Below, piece by piece: positions 44,391 to 54,428 of a stretch of 64,000 nucleotides of DNA; the stretch's first letter is position 1, and each line of letters starts with the position of its first letter. A model generated the notes under the pieces. That model ran no database searches. It was not told where the DNA came from and saw only the letters and a program-made list of their open reading frames with translations. The position numbers were made by a program, and so were the translations under genes. The DNA is from UBA1847 sp942492205. Its GTDB lineage: Bacteria; Pseudomonadota; Gammaproteobacteria; Steroidobacterales; Woeseiaceae. The stretch spans positions 248,001 to 312,000 of the forward strand of contig CALODT010000003.1 in the NCBI GenBank assembly GCA_942492205.1. The letters run 5' to 3'.

Positions 44391-47300
44391 CTAGGCAGCT
44401 TTTCGGGAATCGCCAAGCAAGGTCCGGGTGCTCGACGCGACGGCTTCTCGAACCAACTGCACGGACTCCTCTTTCACCGGGCCAAAGCCCCGGATATCGA
44501 GGTAGCAGCGGATGACATCGCTCACCTCACGGATATTGTCCGCGCCAAGCACGCTCAACAGGTCGTCCACCTGCTGCTCAAACTCGACGATCAGCGTGCG
44601 CTCCATGCGCCGCTCTGCCGTTTTCCCGAACAGATCGAACGGTGTACCTCTCAATCGCCGCAAGCCCGCGAGCAGTCGGAATACCGGCAGTACCCAGCGG
44701 CCAAACTCTTTCTTCCGCGGCCGGCCGCGCGCGTCCGTGTCGCCGCTCAAAAACGGCGGCGCCAGGTGAAAGCGCAGTTTGGCATTGCGGCCATAGTCAT
44801 GCCGAATCGACTCCAGGAAGGCGGCACGGGTATGCAGCCGGGCTACCTCATACTCGTCCTTGTAGCTCAATAACTTGAAGTAACTCCTGGCGACGGCCTC
44901 GGTGAGTTCCTCGCTGTCGGCAAGGCGCTGTTCATGCGTCCGCACCTTCTCAACCAGTGCCACGTAACGCTCGGCCAGCGATTCGTCCTGGTAATCGACA
45001 AGGAAGGCACGCCGCCGCTCGATCAGCTCGGGCAACGCTTCCGCATGGGCATCATTGCCGCCGGCCCGCAACGAGCGCATCGTGTCCGGCGTGGCAATTG
45101 CAATGCGCCCCCAGGTCAAGGCCCTGCGATTTTCCTCGATCTTGACGCCGTTTAGTTCGATAGCACGCAGCAGCGCCTTGAGTGAAACGGGCACCAGTCC
45201 GGCTTGCCAGGCGGCCCCAAGCATGAGCACGTTGGCGAAGATCGTGTCGCCCATGAATTCTGCGGCCAACGCATTGGCGTCGATGGTCGCCAGGTTGTCG
45301 GCGCCGACGACCTCTGAGATCGCGGCGATACGATCTCCGCTGCGCAGGTTAGCGTCCCGGTGTTTGACAAAGTCGCCGGTCATCATCTCCGCAGAATTGA
45401 CGAGCGCACGAGTCTTGTCTCGTCGGTAGGTGATTGATGCTTTGGGCGAAGAACTCACGACGAGATCGCAGCCGATCAGTGCGTCCGCCTGTGCCGGCTC
45501 GATACGGACCTGGTTAATATCGGCTGGCTCTCGAGCAACTCTGAGATAACTCAGGACCGGACCAAATTTCTGCGCAAATCCCATGAAGTCGAGTTCCGAG
45601 GCGCCTTTACCCTCCAGGTGTGCCGCCATCGTGATCAGCGCGCCGACCGTGATGACGCCAGTGCCGCCAACGCCGGTTACGAGGAGGTCGTAACAGCCAC
45701 TGATTTCGGGAAGCTCCGGCTCGGGCAGCGCGGTGGCCAGTGCCTCGTATTCGGCCTCACCGCGCGTAGCCGGCCGGCGCATCGCCTCGCCCTCTATCGT
45801 TATGAAGCTCGGGCAAAAGCCGTTGACGCAGGAGTAGTCCTTGTTACAGCTGTTCTGGTCGATCTGTCGTTTGCGACCGAACGGCGTTTCCTTGGGCACG
45901 ACCGACAGGCAGTTCGATTCGACCGAGCAGTCGCCACATCCCTCGCAGACCAGGTCGTTAATGACGATCGACTTCTTTGCCTCGGGCATCTTGCCGCGTT
46001 TGCGACGACGACGTTTCTCCGTCGCACAAGTCTGCGCGTAAATGAGCACAGTGACGCCGGCAATGTCGCGCAGTTCGCGCTGCACGGTGTCCAGGTCGCG
46101 GCGATGCGAGATACTGGTTCCAGCGGGGAGGCCGCCGGGCTCGAACAGTTCCGGCTCGTCGGATACCAGCGCAATACGCTGCACGCCCTCTGCACGTACT
46201 GCGTGCGCGATGGACTGAACGGAGACAGGTCCGTCGACTGGCTGGCCACCGGTCATGGCCACCGCGTCGTTGTACAGGATCTTGTAGGTAATGTTGGTGC
46301 CTGCTGCAACGGCCTGGCGTATCGCGAGTGACCCTGAATGATAGAAGGTGCCATCGCCGAGATTCTGGAAGACATGTTCGCCGCCATTGAAGCGGGAGCG
46401 CGGGATCCAGTTGACGCCTTCGCCGCCCATCTGGATCAGGCCGTCCGTGTCGCGATCCATCCAGCTCGCCATAAAGTGACAGCCAATGCCGGCCAGCGCG
46501 CGTGAACCCTCGGGGACTTTGGTCGATGTGTTGTGCGGACAGCCGGAGCAGAAGTACGGCATTCGTTTCGCGCCGCCTATTTCGATGACGCTGTCACGAT
46601 CGTGTTGTAAACGCTCAGCACGCTGCCGGTACTGTTGTCCCCCGAATACATGGTCGAGGCGGCCTGCTACGATCGGTGCGAGCTGCAGCGGCGACAATTC
46701 ACCGACCCACGGCACGAGCCGTTCGCCGTTTTCATCTGCCTTGCCGACCATGCGCTGCGGTTTGCGCCCCGGGTAGTCGTAAAAATATTCCTTGAACTGG
46801 CTCTCGATGATGCCGCGCTTTTCCTCGACGACAAGCACCTCATGCTTGTTCTTTACAAACTCCAGCGCGCCGTGCGGCTCCAGTGGCCAGACCATGCCGA
46901 CCTTGTAGACATCGATACCAACGCGTCGTGCTTCGGCGGCGTCTATACCCAGCAGCCGCAGCGCTTCCATCAGATCAAGATGGCCCTTGCCGGTGGTGAC
47001 GATGCCGAAACGAGCATCGCTGACGTCGAATATCTTGCGGTCAATCGGGTTGGTGGCCGCAAAAGCAACGGTGGCCGCTTTCTTGGCCTCGAGACGCTCC
47101 TCGATCTGCGGGCCCGGGAAGTCGGGCCAGCGATAGTGCAGGCCACCGGCGGGGGGTGCAAAATCAACCGGAATACTGAACTGCGGATAGGGCGGCAGCT
47201 CCACCGACATCGCCGATTCGACCGTCTCCGAGATGGCCTTGAAGCCGACCCACATTCCCGAAAATCTCGATAACGCGATGCCGTAAAGGCCGAACTCAAG

Positions 47301-47867
47301 GTACTCGGCAACGCTGGCCGGATTCAGGTGCGGCATCATAAAGGTCAGGAAGGCAACGTCGGACTGATGCGGCATCGATGAAGAGATGCAGCCGTGGTCA
47401 TCCCCGGCAACCACCAGTACACCGCCATTCGGAGAGCTGCCGTACGCGTTGCCATGCTTGAGCGCGTCGCCTGCGCGATCGACACCGGGCCCTTTGCCGT
47501 ACCAGATGCCGAAGACGCCATCGACGGTACGGTTCAGATCGGTTTCTACCTGTTGCGAACCGAGTATGGCGGTCGCTGCGAGATCTTCGTTGACCGCCGG
47601 CAGGAATTCAATTGCCTGTTCTTCGAGGAAGCTCCGGGCGCGCCATAACTCCTGATCGACCATGCCCAGCGGCGAGCCGCGGTAGCCGCTTATGAAACCT
47701 GCTGTATTGAGTCCGCGCGCCTTGTCCAGCGTGCGTTGCATCAAAGGGATGCGCACGAGTGCCTGCGTTCCTGTCAGCAGCACTCTGCCCGACTCACGTC
47801 GATAGCGGTCAACGAGTTCGTAGTTGTCGAGCGGGTAGTGCGGATTCTTCAGGGCGGCGTGCGGCAT
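44391..47867 (-). CDS. Fused indolepyruvate ferredoxin oxidoreductase (IorA-IorB type)
   Basis: A 1158-aa single-chain 2-oxoacid:ferredoxin oxidoreductase. It oxidatively decarboxylates aryl-pyruvates (indolepyruvate, phenylpyruvate) to aryl-acetyl-CoA. The N-terminal half is the TPP-type IorA fold (FISGYRGSPLGMVDQELW; the TPP-binding GCHFMASWMDRDTDGLIQM region). The [4Fe-4S] region is CEGCGDCSVESNCLSV followed by the CVNGFCPSF loop. The C-terminal IorB-like gamma domain has GVGGTGVITVGAL. The ATG at 47867 has GGAAG just upstream; a TTG at 47885 is possible. An Lrp-type gene diverges from it. The fused form is common in aerobic Proteobacteria. It may supply phenylacetyl-CoA to the paa genes 5 kb away. 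Confidence 0.93.
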   Translation of the reverse strand: MPHAALKNPHYPLDNYELVDRYRRESGRVLLTGTQALVRIPLMQRTLDKARGLNTAGFISGYRGSPLGMVDQELWRARSFLEEQAIEFLPAVNEDLAATAILGSQQVETDLNRTVDGVFGIWYGKGPGVDRAGDALKHGNAYGSSPNGGVLVVAGDDHGCISSSMPHQSDVAFLTFMMPHLNPASVAEYLEFGLYGIALSRFSGMWVGFKAISETVESAMSVELPPYPQFSIPVDFAPPAGGLHYRWPDFPGPQIEERLEAKKAATVAFAATNPIDRKIFDVSDARFGIVTTGKGHLDLMEALRLLGIDAAEARRVGIDVYKVGMVWPLEPHGALEFVKNKHEVLVVEEKRGIIESQFKEYFYDYPGRKPQRMVGKADENGERLVPWVGELSPLQLAPIVAGRLDHVFGGQQYRQRAERLQHDRDSVIEIGGAKRMPYFCSGCPHNTSTKVPEGSRALAGIGCHFMASWMDRDTDGLIQMGGEGVNWIPRSRFNGGEHVFQNLGDGTFYHSGSLAIRQAVAAGTNITYKILYNDAVAMTGGQPVDGPVSVQSIAHAVRAEGVQRIALVSDEPELFEPGGLPAGTSISHRRDLDTVQRELRDIAGVTVLIYAQTCATEKRRRRKRGKMPEAKKSIVINDLVCEGCGDCSVESNCLSVVPKETPFGRKRQIDQNSCNKDYSCVNGFCPSFITIEGEAMRRPATRGEAEYEALATALPEPELPEISGCYDLLVTGVGGTGVITVGALITMAAHLEGKGASELDFMGFAQKFGPVLSYLRVAREPADINQVRIEPAQADALIGCDLVVSSSPKASITYRRDKTRALVNSAEMMTGDFVKHRDANLRSGDRIAAISEVVGADNLATIDANALAAEFMGDTIFANVLMLGAAWQAGLVPVSLKALLRAIELNGVKIEENRRALTWGRIAIATPDTMRSLRAGGNDAHAEALPELIERRRAFLVDYQDESLAERYVALVEKVRTHEQRLADSEELTEAVARSYFKLLSYKDEYEVARLHTRAAFLESIRHDYGRNAKLRFHLAPPFLSGDTDARGRPRKKEFGRWVLPVFRLLAGLRRLRGTPFDLFGKTAERRMERTLIVEFEQQVDDLLSVLGADNIREVSDVIRCYLDIRGFGPVKEESVQLVREAVASSTRTLLGDSRKAA

Positions 47868-48021
47868 GATCTTCCGGGCTGGCAAAAGACATTAGTGTCG
47901 CAGATCTGCACCGAAAGAGGGTGCCAATCATGCCGCCTATTGCATCAAATACGAGAAGATCATTCACAAAAGCCTAAAAAACGGTAAGATATTCGAGAAA
48001 AATGCGAAAACAGGGGAAACC
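47868..48021. promoter_or_regulatory. Divergent promoter region between the oxidoreductase and Lrp-type genes
   Basis: A 154-base gap that is clearly A+T-rich compared with its surroundings. It must carry the promoters of both genes. An Lrp-type regulator normally binds several degenerate sites in such a gap, but no exact palindrome was seen. TAAGATATT (47984-47992) could be a -10 element for the regulator gene. Confidence 0.4.
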
Positions 48022-48486
48022 ATGCTCGAGCGAAAGGATCGACAGATACTCGATCAACTGCAACGCGACAGTCGCCTGACCATGCAGCAGCTGGGCGAAC
48101 GGGTGGGCATGTCGAGCTCGGCCTGCTGGCGACGCGTCAAGAGCCTGGAGGAGGCCGGCATCATCGATCGCTACGCGGCGATCGTGAATACGCGCAAGGC
48201 GGGGTTTGGTCTGTCGTCGGTCGTGCACGTATCACTGGCCCGTCACGAACGAAAAAATGTGGACCGCTTCATCCGGGAGGTGCGACGGCACCCGGAGATC
48301 CTCGAGTGTTTCGCAACGAGTGGCGAATCCGACTTTCACCTGCGCGTCGTTGTCGAAGATATCGATGCTTACAACGCGTTTCTCGACGAATTTATTTTCA
48401 AACTACCGGGCGTTTCGCAGGTGCGTTCAAACATCGTACTGAAGGAAATAAAGGCAGATACCGCACTGCCGTTTCGACAGCTCTAG
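48022..48486 (+). CDS. Lrp/AsnC-family transcriptional regulator
   Basis: A 154-aa regulator with the full Lrp layout: an N-terminal winged helix (LERKDRQILDQLQRDSRLTM, then GERVGMSSSACWRRVKSLEE) and a C-terminal RAM ligand-binding domain (HVSLARHERKNVDRFIREVR ... SGESDFHLRVVVEDIDAYN). It diverges from the fused indolepyruvate oxidoreductase gene, so it probably senses an amino acid or 2-oxoacid and regulates that gene, by analogy with BkdR/Lrp-type partners. The ligand is not known. Confidence 0.92.
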   Translation: MLERKDRQILDQLQRDSRLTMQQLGERVGMSSSACWRRVKSLEEAGIIDRYAAIVNTRKAGFGLSSVVHVSLARHERKNVDRFIREVRRHPEILECFATSGESDFHLRVVVEDIDAYNAFLDEFIFKLPGVSQVRSNIVLKEIKADTALPFRQL

Positions 48487-48517
48487 AACACCTTGACGCG
48501 AGCCTGTCGCGAGAGCG

Positions 48518-50740
48518 CTAGATCGAATCGATGATCGCGTTCAACGTGGCGCTTGGACGCATAGCCGCAGCAGTGAGGGCATCGTCCGGGTGGTAATAGC
48601 CGCCAATGTCGATCGCATTGCCCTGCGCCGCATCAAGTTCAGCCAGAATCGTCGCTTCGTTTTCGACAAGCGCACGCGCGGCCGGCTCAAACCGCTCGGC
48701 AAGGTCTATATCGTCGGTGTTCGCGGCGACGGCCTCTGCCCAGAACCGCGCAACGTAATAATGGCTGCCACGATTATCGATCTCGCCTACCTTGCGTGAT
48801 GGCGCTTTGTTCTCTTCGAGGTATCGGCTATTGGCCGTATTCAGTGCGTTGGCGATGATACGCGCCTGTTTGCTGTCGCTCTTGTCCGCCAGGTCCTCAA
48901 TCGACACGGCAAGGGCAAGAAACTCGCCCAGTGAATCCCAGCGAAGATGCCCCTCTTTGAGAAACTGCTGTACGTGTTTGGGCGCAGAACCACCGGCACC
49001 GGTCTCGTAAAGTCCGCCGCCAGCCAGCAGCGGTACGATCGAGAGCATCTTGGCACTGGTACCCAGCTCGAGAATGGGGAACAGGTCCGTGAGGTAATCG
49101 CGTAACACATTACCCGTGACTGAAATCGTGTCGTCGCCGCGCTTCACCCGTTGCAGGGTTTCACGCATGGCCCGAGCAGGGCTCATGATGCGAATATCGA
49201 GGTCGGTCGTATCGTGTTCGCGGAGATAAATGTTGGCTTTCTCGATCAGGTTGCGATCGTGCGCGCGCGCTTCGTCCAGCCAGAAGATTGCCGTGGAATT
49301 CGTCGCGCGTGCGCGCGTTACAGCGAGCTTCACCCAGTCGCGTATCGGCAAGTCCTTGGTCTGGCACATGCGCCAGATGTCGCCTCGTTCTACCGCGTGC
49401 TGCATGATCACGTTACCGGCGTCGTCCAGTACGCGAACCTCGCCGTCCGCGGCGATCTCAAAGGTCTTGTCGTGCGAGCCGTATTCTTCCGCCTTTTGCG
49501 CCATCAGGCCGACGTTGCAGACGTTACCCATCGTCGTCACGTCAAAGGCGCCGTGCTCGCGACAAAAATCGATGACCTCCTGGTAGATGCCGGCATAGCA
49601 GCGGTCCGGAATAACCGCCTTCATATCGTGCAGCTTGCCGTCCGGGCCCCACATTTTGCCTGACGAGCGAATGGCCGCGGGCATGGACGCGTCGATGATG
49701 ACGTTGCTCGGTACATGCAGGTTAGTGATGCCCTTGTCCGAGTCAACCATCGCCTGCGGCGGGCGGCTCGCGTAAACCGCCTCGAGATCGGCCTCGATCG
49801 CCGCTCGTTGCGCGTCGGGCAAGGCGGCAATTTTCGTGTAGGCATCACCGATCCCGTTGTTCGCATCGACACCGAGCTCTTCGAAGGTATCCCCGTGCTT
49901 TTCGAAGACGTCGGTGTAGTAGACCTTGACGGCATGGCCGAACATGATCGGGTCGGAGACCTTCATCATGGTGGCTTTCAAGTGCAAGGAGAAGAGGACG
50001 CCTGCTTTCCTGGCAGCCTCGATTTCGCGGTCGTAGAAGGCGCGCAATGCGGCACAATTCATGACGCTCGAATCAACGACCTCACGGGCCAGTACCGGCA
50101 CCTCGTCACGCAGCTCTGTCGTCGAGCCGTCGGCGGCGACATGCTCAATACGCAGAGCGCCGTCCGCCGCGACGACGGCAGATTGCTCGCTGCCGTGAAA
50201 GTCGCCGCCATCCATATGGGCGACATGCGATTTCGAATCCTTGCTCCAGGCGCCCATGGAGTGCGGGTTATTCCTGGCAAAGGTCTTCACGGCGCCGGCG
50301 ACGCGTCGATCCGAGTTACCTTCTCGTAATACCGGGTTGACCGCGCTGCCCAGGACTTTTGCGTAGCGCTTGCTTGTGTCTCGCTCGGCCTCGTTACCCG
50401 GCTCTTCGGGATAGTCGGGAACGCCGAAGCCTTGTGACTGCAGCTCCTTGATGGCTGCCTTAAGCTGCGGTATCGAGGCACTGATATTGGGGAGCTTGAT
50501 GATATTGGCCTCAGGCGTCTTCGCCAGTTCGCCCAGCTCGGCCAGCGTATCCGGGACCCTCTGTTCCTCGGTCAGCGCATCCGGGAAATTGGCCAGAATG
50601 CGTGCGGCGAGGGATATATCACGGGTCTCGACGGCAATACCAGCTGCATCGGTGAACGCTTTCACGATGGGCAGGAACGAATACGTTGCCAGCGCCGGCG
50701 CTTCGTCCGTCTTGGTGTAAATGATCTTTGCTGTGCTCAT
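48518..50740 (-). CDS. icd: Monomeric NADP-dependent isocitrate dehydrogenase
   Basis: A 740-aa isocitrate dehydrogenase of the monomeric (IDH-II) type. It converts isocitrate to 2-oxoglutarate in the citric acid cycle with NADP. Length and sequence match the family from start (STAKIIYTKTDEAPALATYS) to end (GYYHPDDALTAAAMRPSATL). The metal and substrate residues lie in blocks such as SDPIMFGHAVKVYY and NCAALRAFYDREIEAARKAG. It is unrelated in sequence to E. coli icd. The ATG at 50740 starts it, and the gap to paaZ is 122 bases. It is an ordinary housekeeping gene here. Confidence 0.97.
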   Translation of the reverse strand: MSTAKIIYTKTDEAPALATYSFLPIVKAFTDAAGIAVETRDISLAARILANFPDALTEEQRVPDTLAELGELAKTPEANIIKLPNISASIPQLKAAIKELQSQGFGVPDYPEEPGNEAERDTSKRYAKVLGSAVNPVLREGNSDRRVAGAVKTFARNNPHSMGAWSKDSKSHVAHMDGGDFHGSEQSAVVAADGALRIEHVAADGSTTELRDEVPVLAREVVDSSVMNCAALRAFYDREIEAARKAGVLFSLHLKATMMKVSDPIMFGHAVKVYYTDVFEKHGDTFEELGVDANNGIGDAYTKIAALPDAQRAAIEADLEAVYASRPPQAMVDSDKGITNLHVPSNVIIDASMPAAIRSSGKMWGPDGKLHDMKAVIPDRCYAGIYQEVIDFCREHGAFDVTTMGNVCNVGLMAQKAEEYGSHDKTFEIAADGEVRVLDDAGNVIMQHAVERGDIWRMCQTKDLPIRDWVKLAVTRARATNSTAIFWLDEARAHDRNLIEKANIYLREHDTTDLDIRIMSPARAMRETLQRVKRGDDTISVTGNVLRDYLTDLFPILELGTSAKMLSIVPLLAGGGLYETGAGGSAPKHVQQFLKEGHLRWDSLGEFLALAVSIEDLADKSDSKQARIIANALNTANSRYLEENKAPSRKVGEIDNRGSHYYVARFWAEAVAANTDDIDLAERFEPAARALVENEATILAELDAAQGNAIDIGGYYHPDDALTAAAMRPSATLNAIIDSI

Positions 50741-50862
50741 TCGAGTCCCTTGGTGGCTGCGCCGCGGCGAGTTCTTGTTGGCTGTTATCAGGGCAGCCGC
50801 GCATTATAAAGGCACCGCGAGAAAATCTCTCGCCTGAATATAAACGCAACAATAACAATGCC

Positions 50863-52911
50863 TTACTGGACGGACGCCCAGTGTTCGTCGGTGGCCACCA
50901 TCGTCAGGACGTCGTATTGCGCGACGGTTTCGTCATGCTGGTTACTGACTTCAGTATCCCAGCGTACCTCGCCGTAGCCGCTGTCGGCCCGCAGGGTTTT
51001 TTGTTTGCAGGTCAGCCGTACCTTCAGCGAGTCGCCATAATTCACCGGCTTCGCAAAGCGCAGATCATCCAGCCCGTAATTCGCGAGCACCGGGCCGAAG
51101 TCCGGATCGACGAACAGGCCTGCGGCAAACGAGACGATCAGGTAGCCGTGGGCAACTCGGCCACCAAAGAAAGGATTCTTCGCGGCGGCTGCTTCATCCG
51201 TATGCGCGTAAAACTTGTCGCCGGTGAACTCTGCGAAATGCTGTATATCGTCAAGCGACACCTCGCGCGACTCGGTGATAAGCGTGTCGCCGATGTTCAA
51301 CTGCTCGAATGTCTTGCGAAACGGATGGATAGGCGCGCGATGCTGTTCGGCACCTTTGATCCAGCGACCGCCAATCGCACTCAGCGTTTCCGGCGAGCCC
51401 TGCAAGGCGGTTCGCTGCATGTAGTGCTTGACGCCCCGTATGCCGCCCATCTCTTCACCGCCACCGGCTCGTCCCGGCCCGCCATGAACGAGGTGTGGCA
51501 GCGGCGAGCCATGGCCCGTCGATTCCGCCGCGCAATGTCGATTGATGACGAGCATTCGGCCGTGAAAGGCGGCTGTGCCAAGCACCAGTTCACGGGCGAC
51601 GTTGTTGTCGTTGCTGATGATGGAGCTGACCAGGCTTCCAGCCCCGAGGCGCGACAATTCAATGGCGTCGTCGAGGCTGTCGTACGGAAGTACAGTGCTG
51701 ACCGGCCCGAACGCCTCAACCGAATGCACGGACGTGGCGGTCAGGGGCTTTTCGCAGTGCAGCAGCGTCGGCATGAAGAACGCGCCTTTCCGGGCATCGG
51801 CATCGACAAGTTCGAAATCGCTTTGCCCGCCGTAGACAATATCGGCTTCGCGTGACAGCAGCTTCACGCGGTCGCCAACTTCCTCGCGCTGCCCCTGGCT
51901 TGCCAGCGCACCCATATCAACATCCTTCATTGCCGGGTTGCCGATACGGACCTTGCCGAGTGATTCGGAAAGTGCCGACACCAACTCGGACGCGAGGCTG
52001 GCAGGGGCGATGATGCGCCTGATCGCGGTACACTTCTGCCCCGCCTTGCTCGTCATCTCACGCGTGACCTCCTTTACGAACAGCTCGAACTCGGGCGTAC
52101 CGGGCACCGCGTCGGGACCGAGAATGGAAGAATTCAAAGAGTCGGTCTCGGCAGTGAAGGCCACGGACTCGGCGATCACGCGTGGATGCTGCTGCAAGAA
52201 TTCCGCGGTCGCTTTCGAACCGGTAAAGGCCACCGTATCCTGGCAATCAAGGTGGTCGAACAGGTCACCGACGGAGCCGCAGATCAGCTGCAGGGCGCCT
52301 TTCGGCAGAATTCCGGACGCCAGGATTCGCCGCACCATCAGTTCCGTCAGGTAGGCCGTACTTGAGGCGGGCTTGACGATAGCCGGCACGCCGGCAAGCA
52401 GGGCAGGTGCCAGCTTTTCGAGCATGCCCCAGCAGGGGAAGTTGAACGCATTGATGTGAATAGCGACGCCGAGCTTTGGTGTACAAATATGCTGGCCGAC
52501 GAAAGTACCGGTCCGCGACAGAGCTTCCGGGGGGCCGTCGAGATACACATGGCTATTGGGCATCTCTCGCCGCCCTTTGCTGGAAAAGACAAACAAGGTC
52601 GAAATACCGCCGTCAATATCGATCCAGCTGTCCTGCCGGGTGGCGCCGGTCTGGGTCGACAACTCGTAGAGTTCGACTTTGTGCTCCATCAGGTACTTCG
52701 CAAGCGCCTTCAACATCAGGGCGCGTTCGTGAAACGTGTAGCGCCTGAGGTTGCTGCCGCCCACCGTCCTTGCATGCTGCAGCATGTCGGCAAAATCCAG
52801 CCCCTTGCTGGTAATGCTGGCGACCGGTGAGCCGCTCACGGCGCTGGTCAGGACGGTGCCGTCACCGTCACCGTCGATCCAATGGTCTTTCACCAGGTTG
52901 CCGAGCTTCAT
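50863..52911 (-). CDS. paaZ: PaaZ: oxepin-CoA hydrolase / 3-oxo-5,6-dehydrosuberyl-CoA semialdehyde dehydrogenase
   Basis: A 682-aa bifunctional enzyme that opens the oxepin-CoA ring and oxidises the resulting aldehyde. Residues about 1-520 are an aldehyde dehydrogenase with AETDSLNSSI (base Glu) and the nucleophile Cys in AGQKCTAIRRI. Residues about 540-682 are a MaoC-type hydratase domain with FTGDKFYAHTDEAAA and GRVAHGYLIVS. That architecture is specific to PaaZ. It is the only paa gene on the minus strand and diverges from paaX. Confidence 0.96.
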   Translation of the reverse strand: MKLGNLVKDHWIDGDGDGTVLTSAVSGSPVASITSKGLDFADMLQHARTVGGSNLRRYTFHERALMLKALAKYLMEHKVELYELSTQTGATRQDSWIDIDGGISTLFVFSSKGRREMPNSHVYLDGPPEALSRTGTFVGQHICTPKLGVAIHINAFNFPCWGMLEKLAPALLAGVPAIVKPASSTAYLTELMVRRILASGILPKGALQLICGSVGDLFDHLDCQDTVAFTGSKATAEFLQQHPRVIAESVAFTAETDSLNSSILGPDAVPGTPEFELFVKEVTREMTSKAGQKCTAIRRIIAPASLASELVSALSESLGKVRIGNPAMKDVDMGALASQGQREEVGDRVKLLSREADIVYGGQSDFELVDADARKGAFFMPTLLHCEKPLTATSVHSVEAFGPVSTVLPYDSLDDAIELSRLGAGSLVSSIISNDNNVARELVLGTAAFHGRMLVINRHCAAESTGHGSPLPHLVHGGPGRAGGGEEMGGIRGVKHYMQRTALQGSPETLSAIGGRWIKGAEQHRAPIHPFRKTFEQLNIGDTLITESREVSLDDIQHFAEFTGDKFYAHTDEAAAAKNPFFGGRVAHGYLIVSFAAGLFVDPDFGPVLANYGLDDLRFAKPVNYGDSLKVRLTCKQKTLRADSGYGEVRWDTEVSNQHDETVAQYDVLTMVATDEHWASVQ

Positions 52912-52963
52912 GCGGATTCTCCCTGCGGTAGAGGATACAGGTGGATTAAAGAATTGAAAAAAT

Positions 52964-52981
52964 CCGTATCAGATTGTACGG
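52964..52981. promoter_or_regulatory. Candidate paa operator between paaZ and paaX
   Basis: CCGTATCAGATTGTACGG is an inverted repeat (CCGTA/TACGG, 8-base spacer) in the 99-base divergent gap. The 12-base core CCGTATCAGATT recurs as CCGTGTCACATT (10 of 12 identical) 39 bases before paaA at 54429. In both, a run of A residues (GAAAAAA) sits just upstream. PaaX is a natural candidate binder; this is inference. Confidence 0.5.
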
Positions 52982-53010
52982 TCAGGCGGTCCGAAAGCAA
53001 GTGAACCGCC

Positions 53011-53958
53011 ATGCGCGCAGAATCCGCCTGTCAAAAACTCCTCGATGAATTCCGCGCGCGTCCGACAGTGCGCGCCGGCTCACTCATCACCACCGTATTC
53101 GGAGACGCGATAACGCCTCGCGGCGGCACTGTCTGGCTGGGAAGCCTGATCCGCGTTATGGCGGACTTTGGAATCAGCGAGCGGCTGGTACGCACGTCGG
53201 TCTTCCGGCTGGCGCAAGATGGCTGGCTGAAGTCGGATCAGATTGGCCGCCGCTCTTACTACAGCCTGACGGAGTCTGGGCGGGAGCGCTTCGACCAGGC
53301 GACCAACAGGATTTATGGAACGCCATCGCCGGGTTGGGACGGCGAATGGTGTTTGCTGTTGTTGTCTGCCCTCAGCACCGATGACAAGGAGATTGCCCGC
53401 AAGGAGTGCGGCTGGCTCGGCTTTGGTGCCATGTCTGCGAACGTACTGGCGCACCCGGCGCCGGATGTCGCTGCCCTCGATACCTGTCTGCAGCGTCTGG
53501 GCATTGCCGAGCGCGTCGTCGTGATGCGGGGAACCACTGTCAGGAGCGAGATGGCGATGCGCGAACTCACTCGCAGCTGCTGGAATCTCGATGACATCGA
53601 TGCCGCTTACAGCGCGTTCACGGCACGCTTCAGACCTGTCATGAAAGCGCTCTCCGGCACATCCGAACTGTCTGAAAAATCGTCATTTATTGTGCGAACC
53701 CTGTTGATCCAGGAGTATCGCAAGGTGTTGTTGCGCGACCCACAACTCCCGGTAGAACTGCTGCCCGCGGACTGGAACGGAGTTGCGGCCTACCAGCTTT
53801 GCCGAAACCTCTACCGTAAGGTGCACGCTAACGCCGACGCTTATCTCGACACCCGGCTCGAGTCAGCGGACGGACCACTACCGCCACCGGCTGCGTCCTT
53901 CATACGGCGCTTCGGCGGTCTCGATGACCTACACAGCCAGGGAGCAGACAGTCCATGA
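53011..53958 (+). CDS. paaX: PaaX-family phenylacetyl-CoA-responsive repressor
   Basis: A 315-aa GntR-like repressor of the phenylacetate operons; the known effector is phenylacetyl-CoA. The winged-helix region (SLITTVFGDAITPRGGTVWL; LVRTSVFRLAQDGWLKSDQI; GRRSYYSL) is followed by the PaaX C-terminal domain (FRPVMKALSGTSELSEKSSF; IQEYRKVLLRDPQLPVELLP). The ATG lies at 53011 and the stop overlaps paaI by ATGA. It probably represses both paaZ and paaA transcripts through the sites at 52964 and 54429. Confidence 0.95.
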   Translation: MRAESACQKLLDEFRARPTVRAGSLITTVFGDAITPRGGTVWLGSLIRVMADFGISERLVRTSVFRLAQDGWLKSDQIGRRSYYSLTESGRERFDQATNRIYGTPSPGWDGEWCLLLLSALSTDDKEIARKECGWLGFGAMSANVLAHPAPDVAALDTCLQRLGIAERVVVMRGTTVRSEMAMRELTRSCWNLDDIDAAYSAFTARFRPVMKALSGTSELSEKSSFIVRTLLIQEYRKVLLRDPQLPVELLPADWNGVAAYQLCRNLYRKVHANADAYLDTRLESADGPLPPPAASFIRRFGGLDDLHSQGADSP

Positions 53959-54422
53959 GTCGAATCAAAACGGCAAAGCAGTGCGCCAAGGCGATGTGGG
54001 CTGGTGACGCCGCATCGAAAGCGCTGGATATCAAGATCGAGATCCGGGAAGCAGGTTCCGCTACTGCGCACATGCGCATTCGCGAGGACATGATTAACGG
54101 CTTCGATGTCTGTCATGGAGGGCTGATTTTCACACTCGCGGATACAGCGTTCGCGTTCGCCTGCAACGCTTACGACCGGGTGACGGTTGCTGCCTCCGGC
54201 AGTATCGAGTTCATACGACCTGCCCGCCTGGGCGACAAGCTCAGCGCTACTGCGCGCGAAGAGTATCGGGGCAGCCGCAGCGGCTACTACGCGGTCGAGG
54301 TGCAGAACGACCTTGGCGAACTGGTGGCGTTGTTTCGTGGGCGTTCTGCGAGCCGCGACCAGCCGGTCATCGTCGCGGATGCGGCGGCCGCTCATAATGA
54401 TACAGACAGCATTGAAAAATAG
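53955..54422 (+). CDS. paaI: PaaI hotdog-fold acyl-CoA thioesterase
   Basis: A 155-aa thioesterase of the hotdog fold that clears dead-end or overloaded aryl-CoA esters and so recycles CoA. The core NGFDVCHGGLIFTLADTAFA and the ASGSIEFIRPARLGDKL segment match PaaI; the catalytic Asp is in LADTAF. It is translationally coupled to paaX (ATGA overlap) and lies 45 bases upstream of paaA. Confidence 0.93.
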   Translation: MSRIKTAKQCAKAMWAGDAASKALDIKIEIREAGSATAHMRIREDMINGFDVCHGGLIFTLADTAFAFACNAYDRVTVAASGSIEFIRPARLGDKLSATAREEYRGSRSGYYAVEVQNDLGELVALFRGRSASRDQPVIVADAAAAHNDTDSIEK

Positions 54423-54428
54423 AAAAAA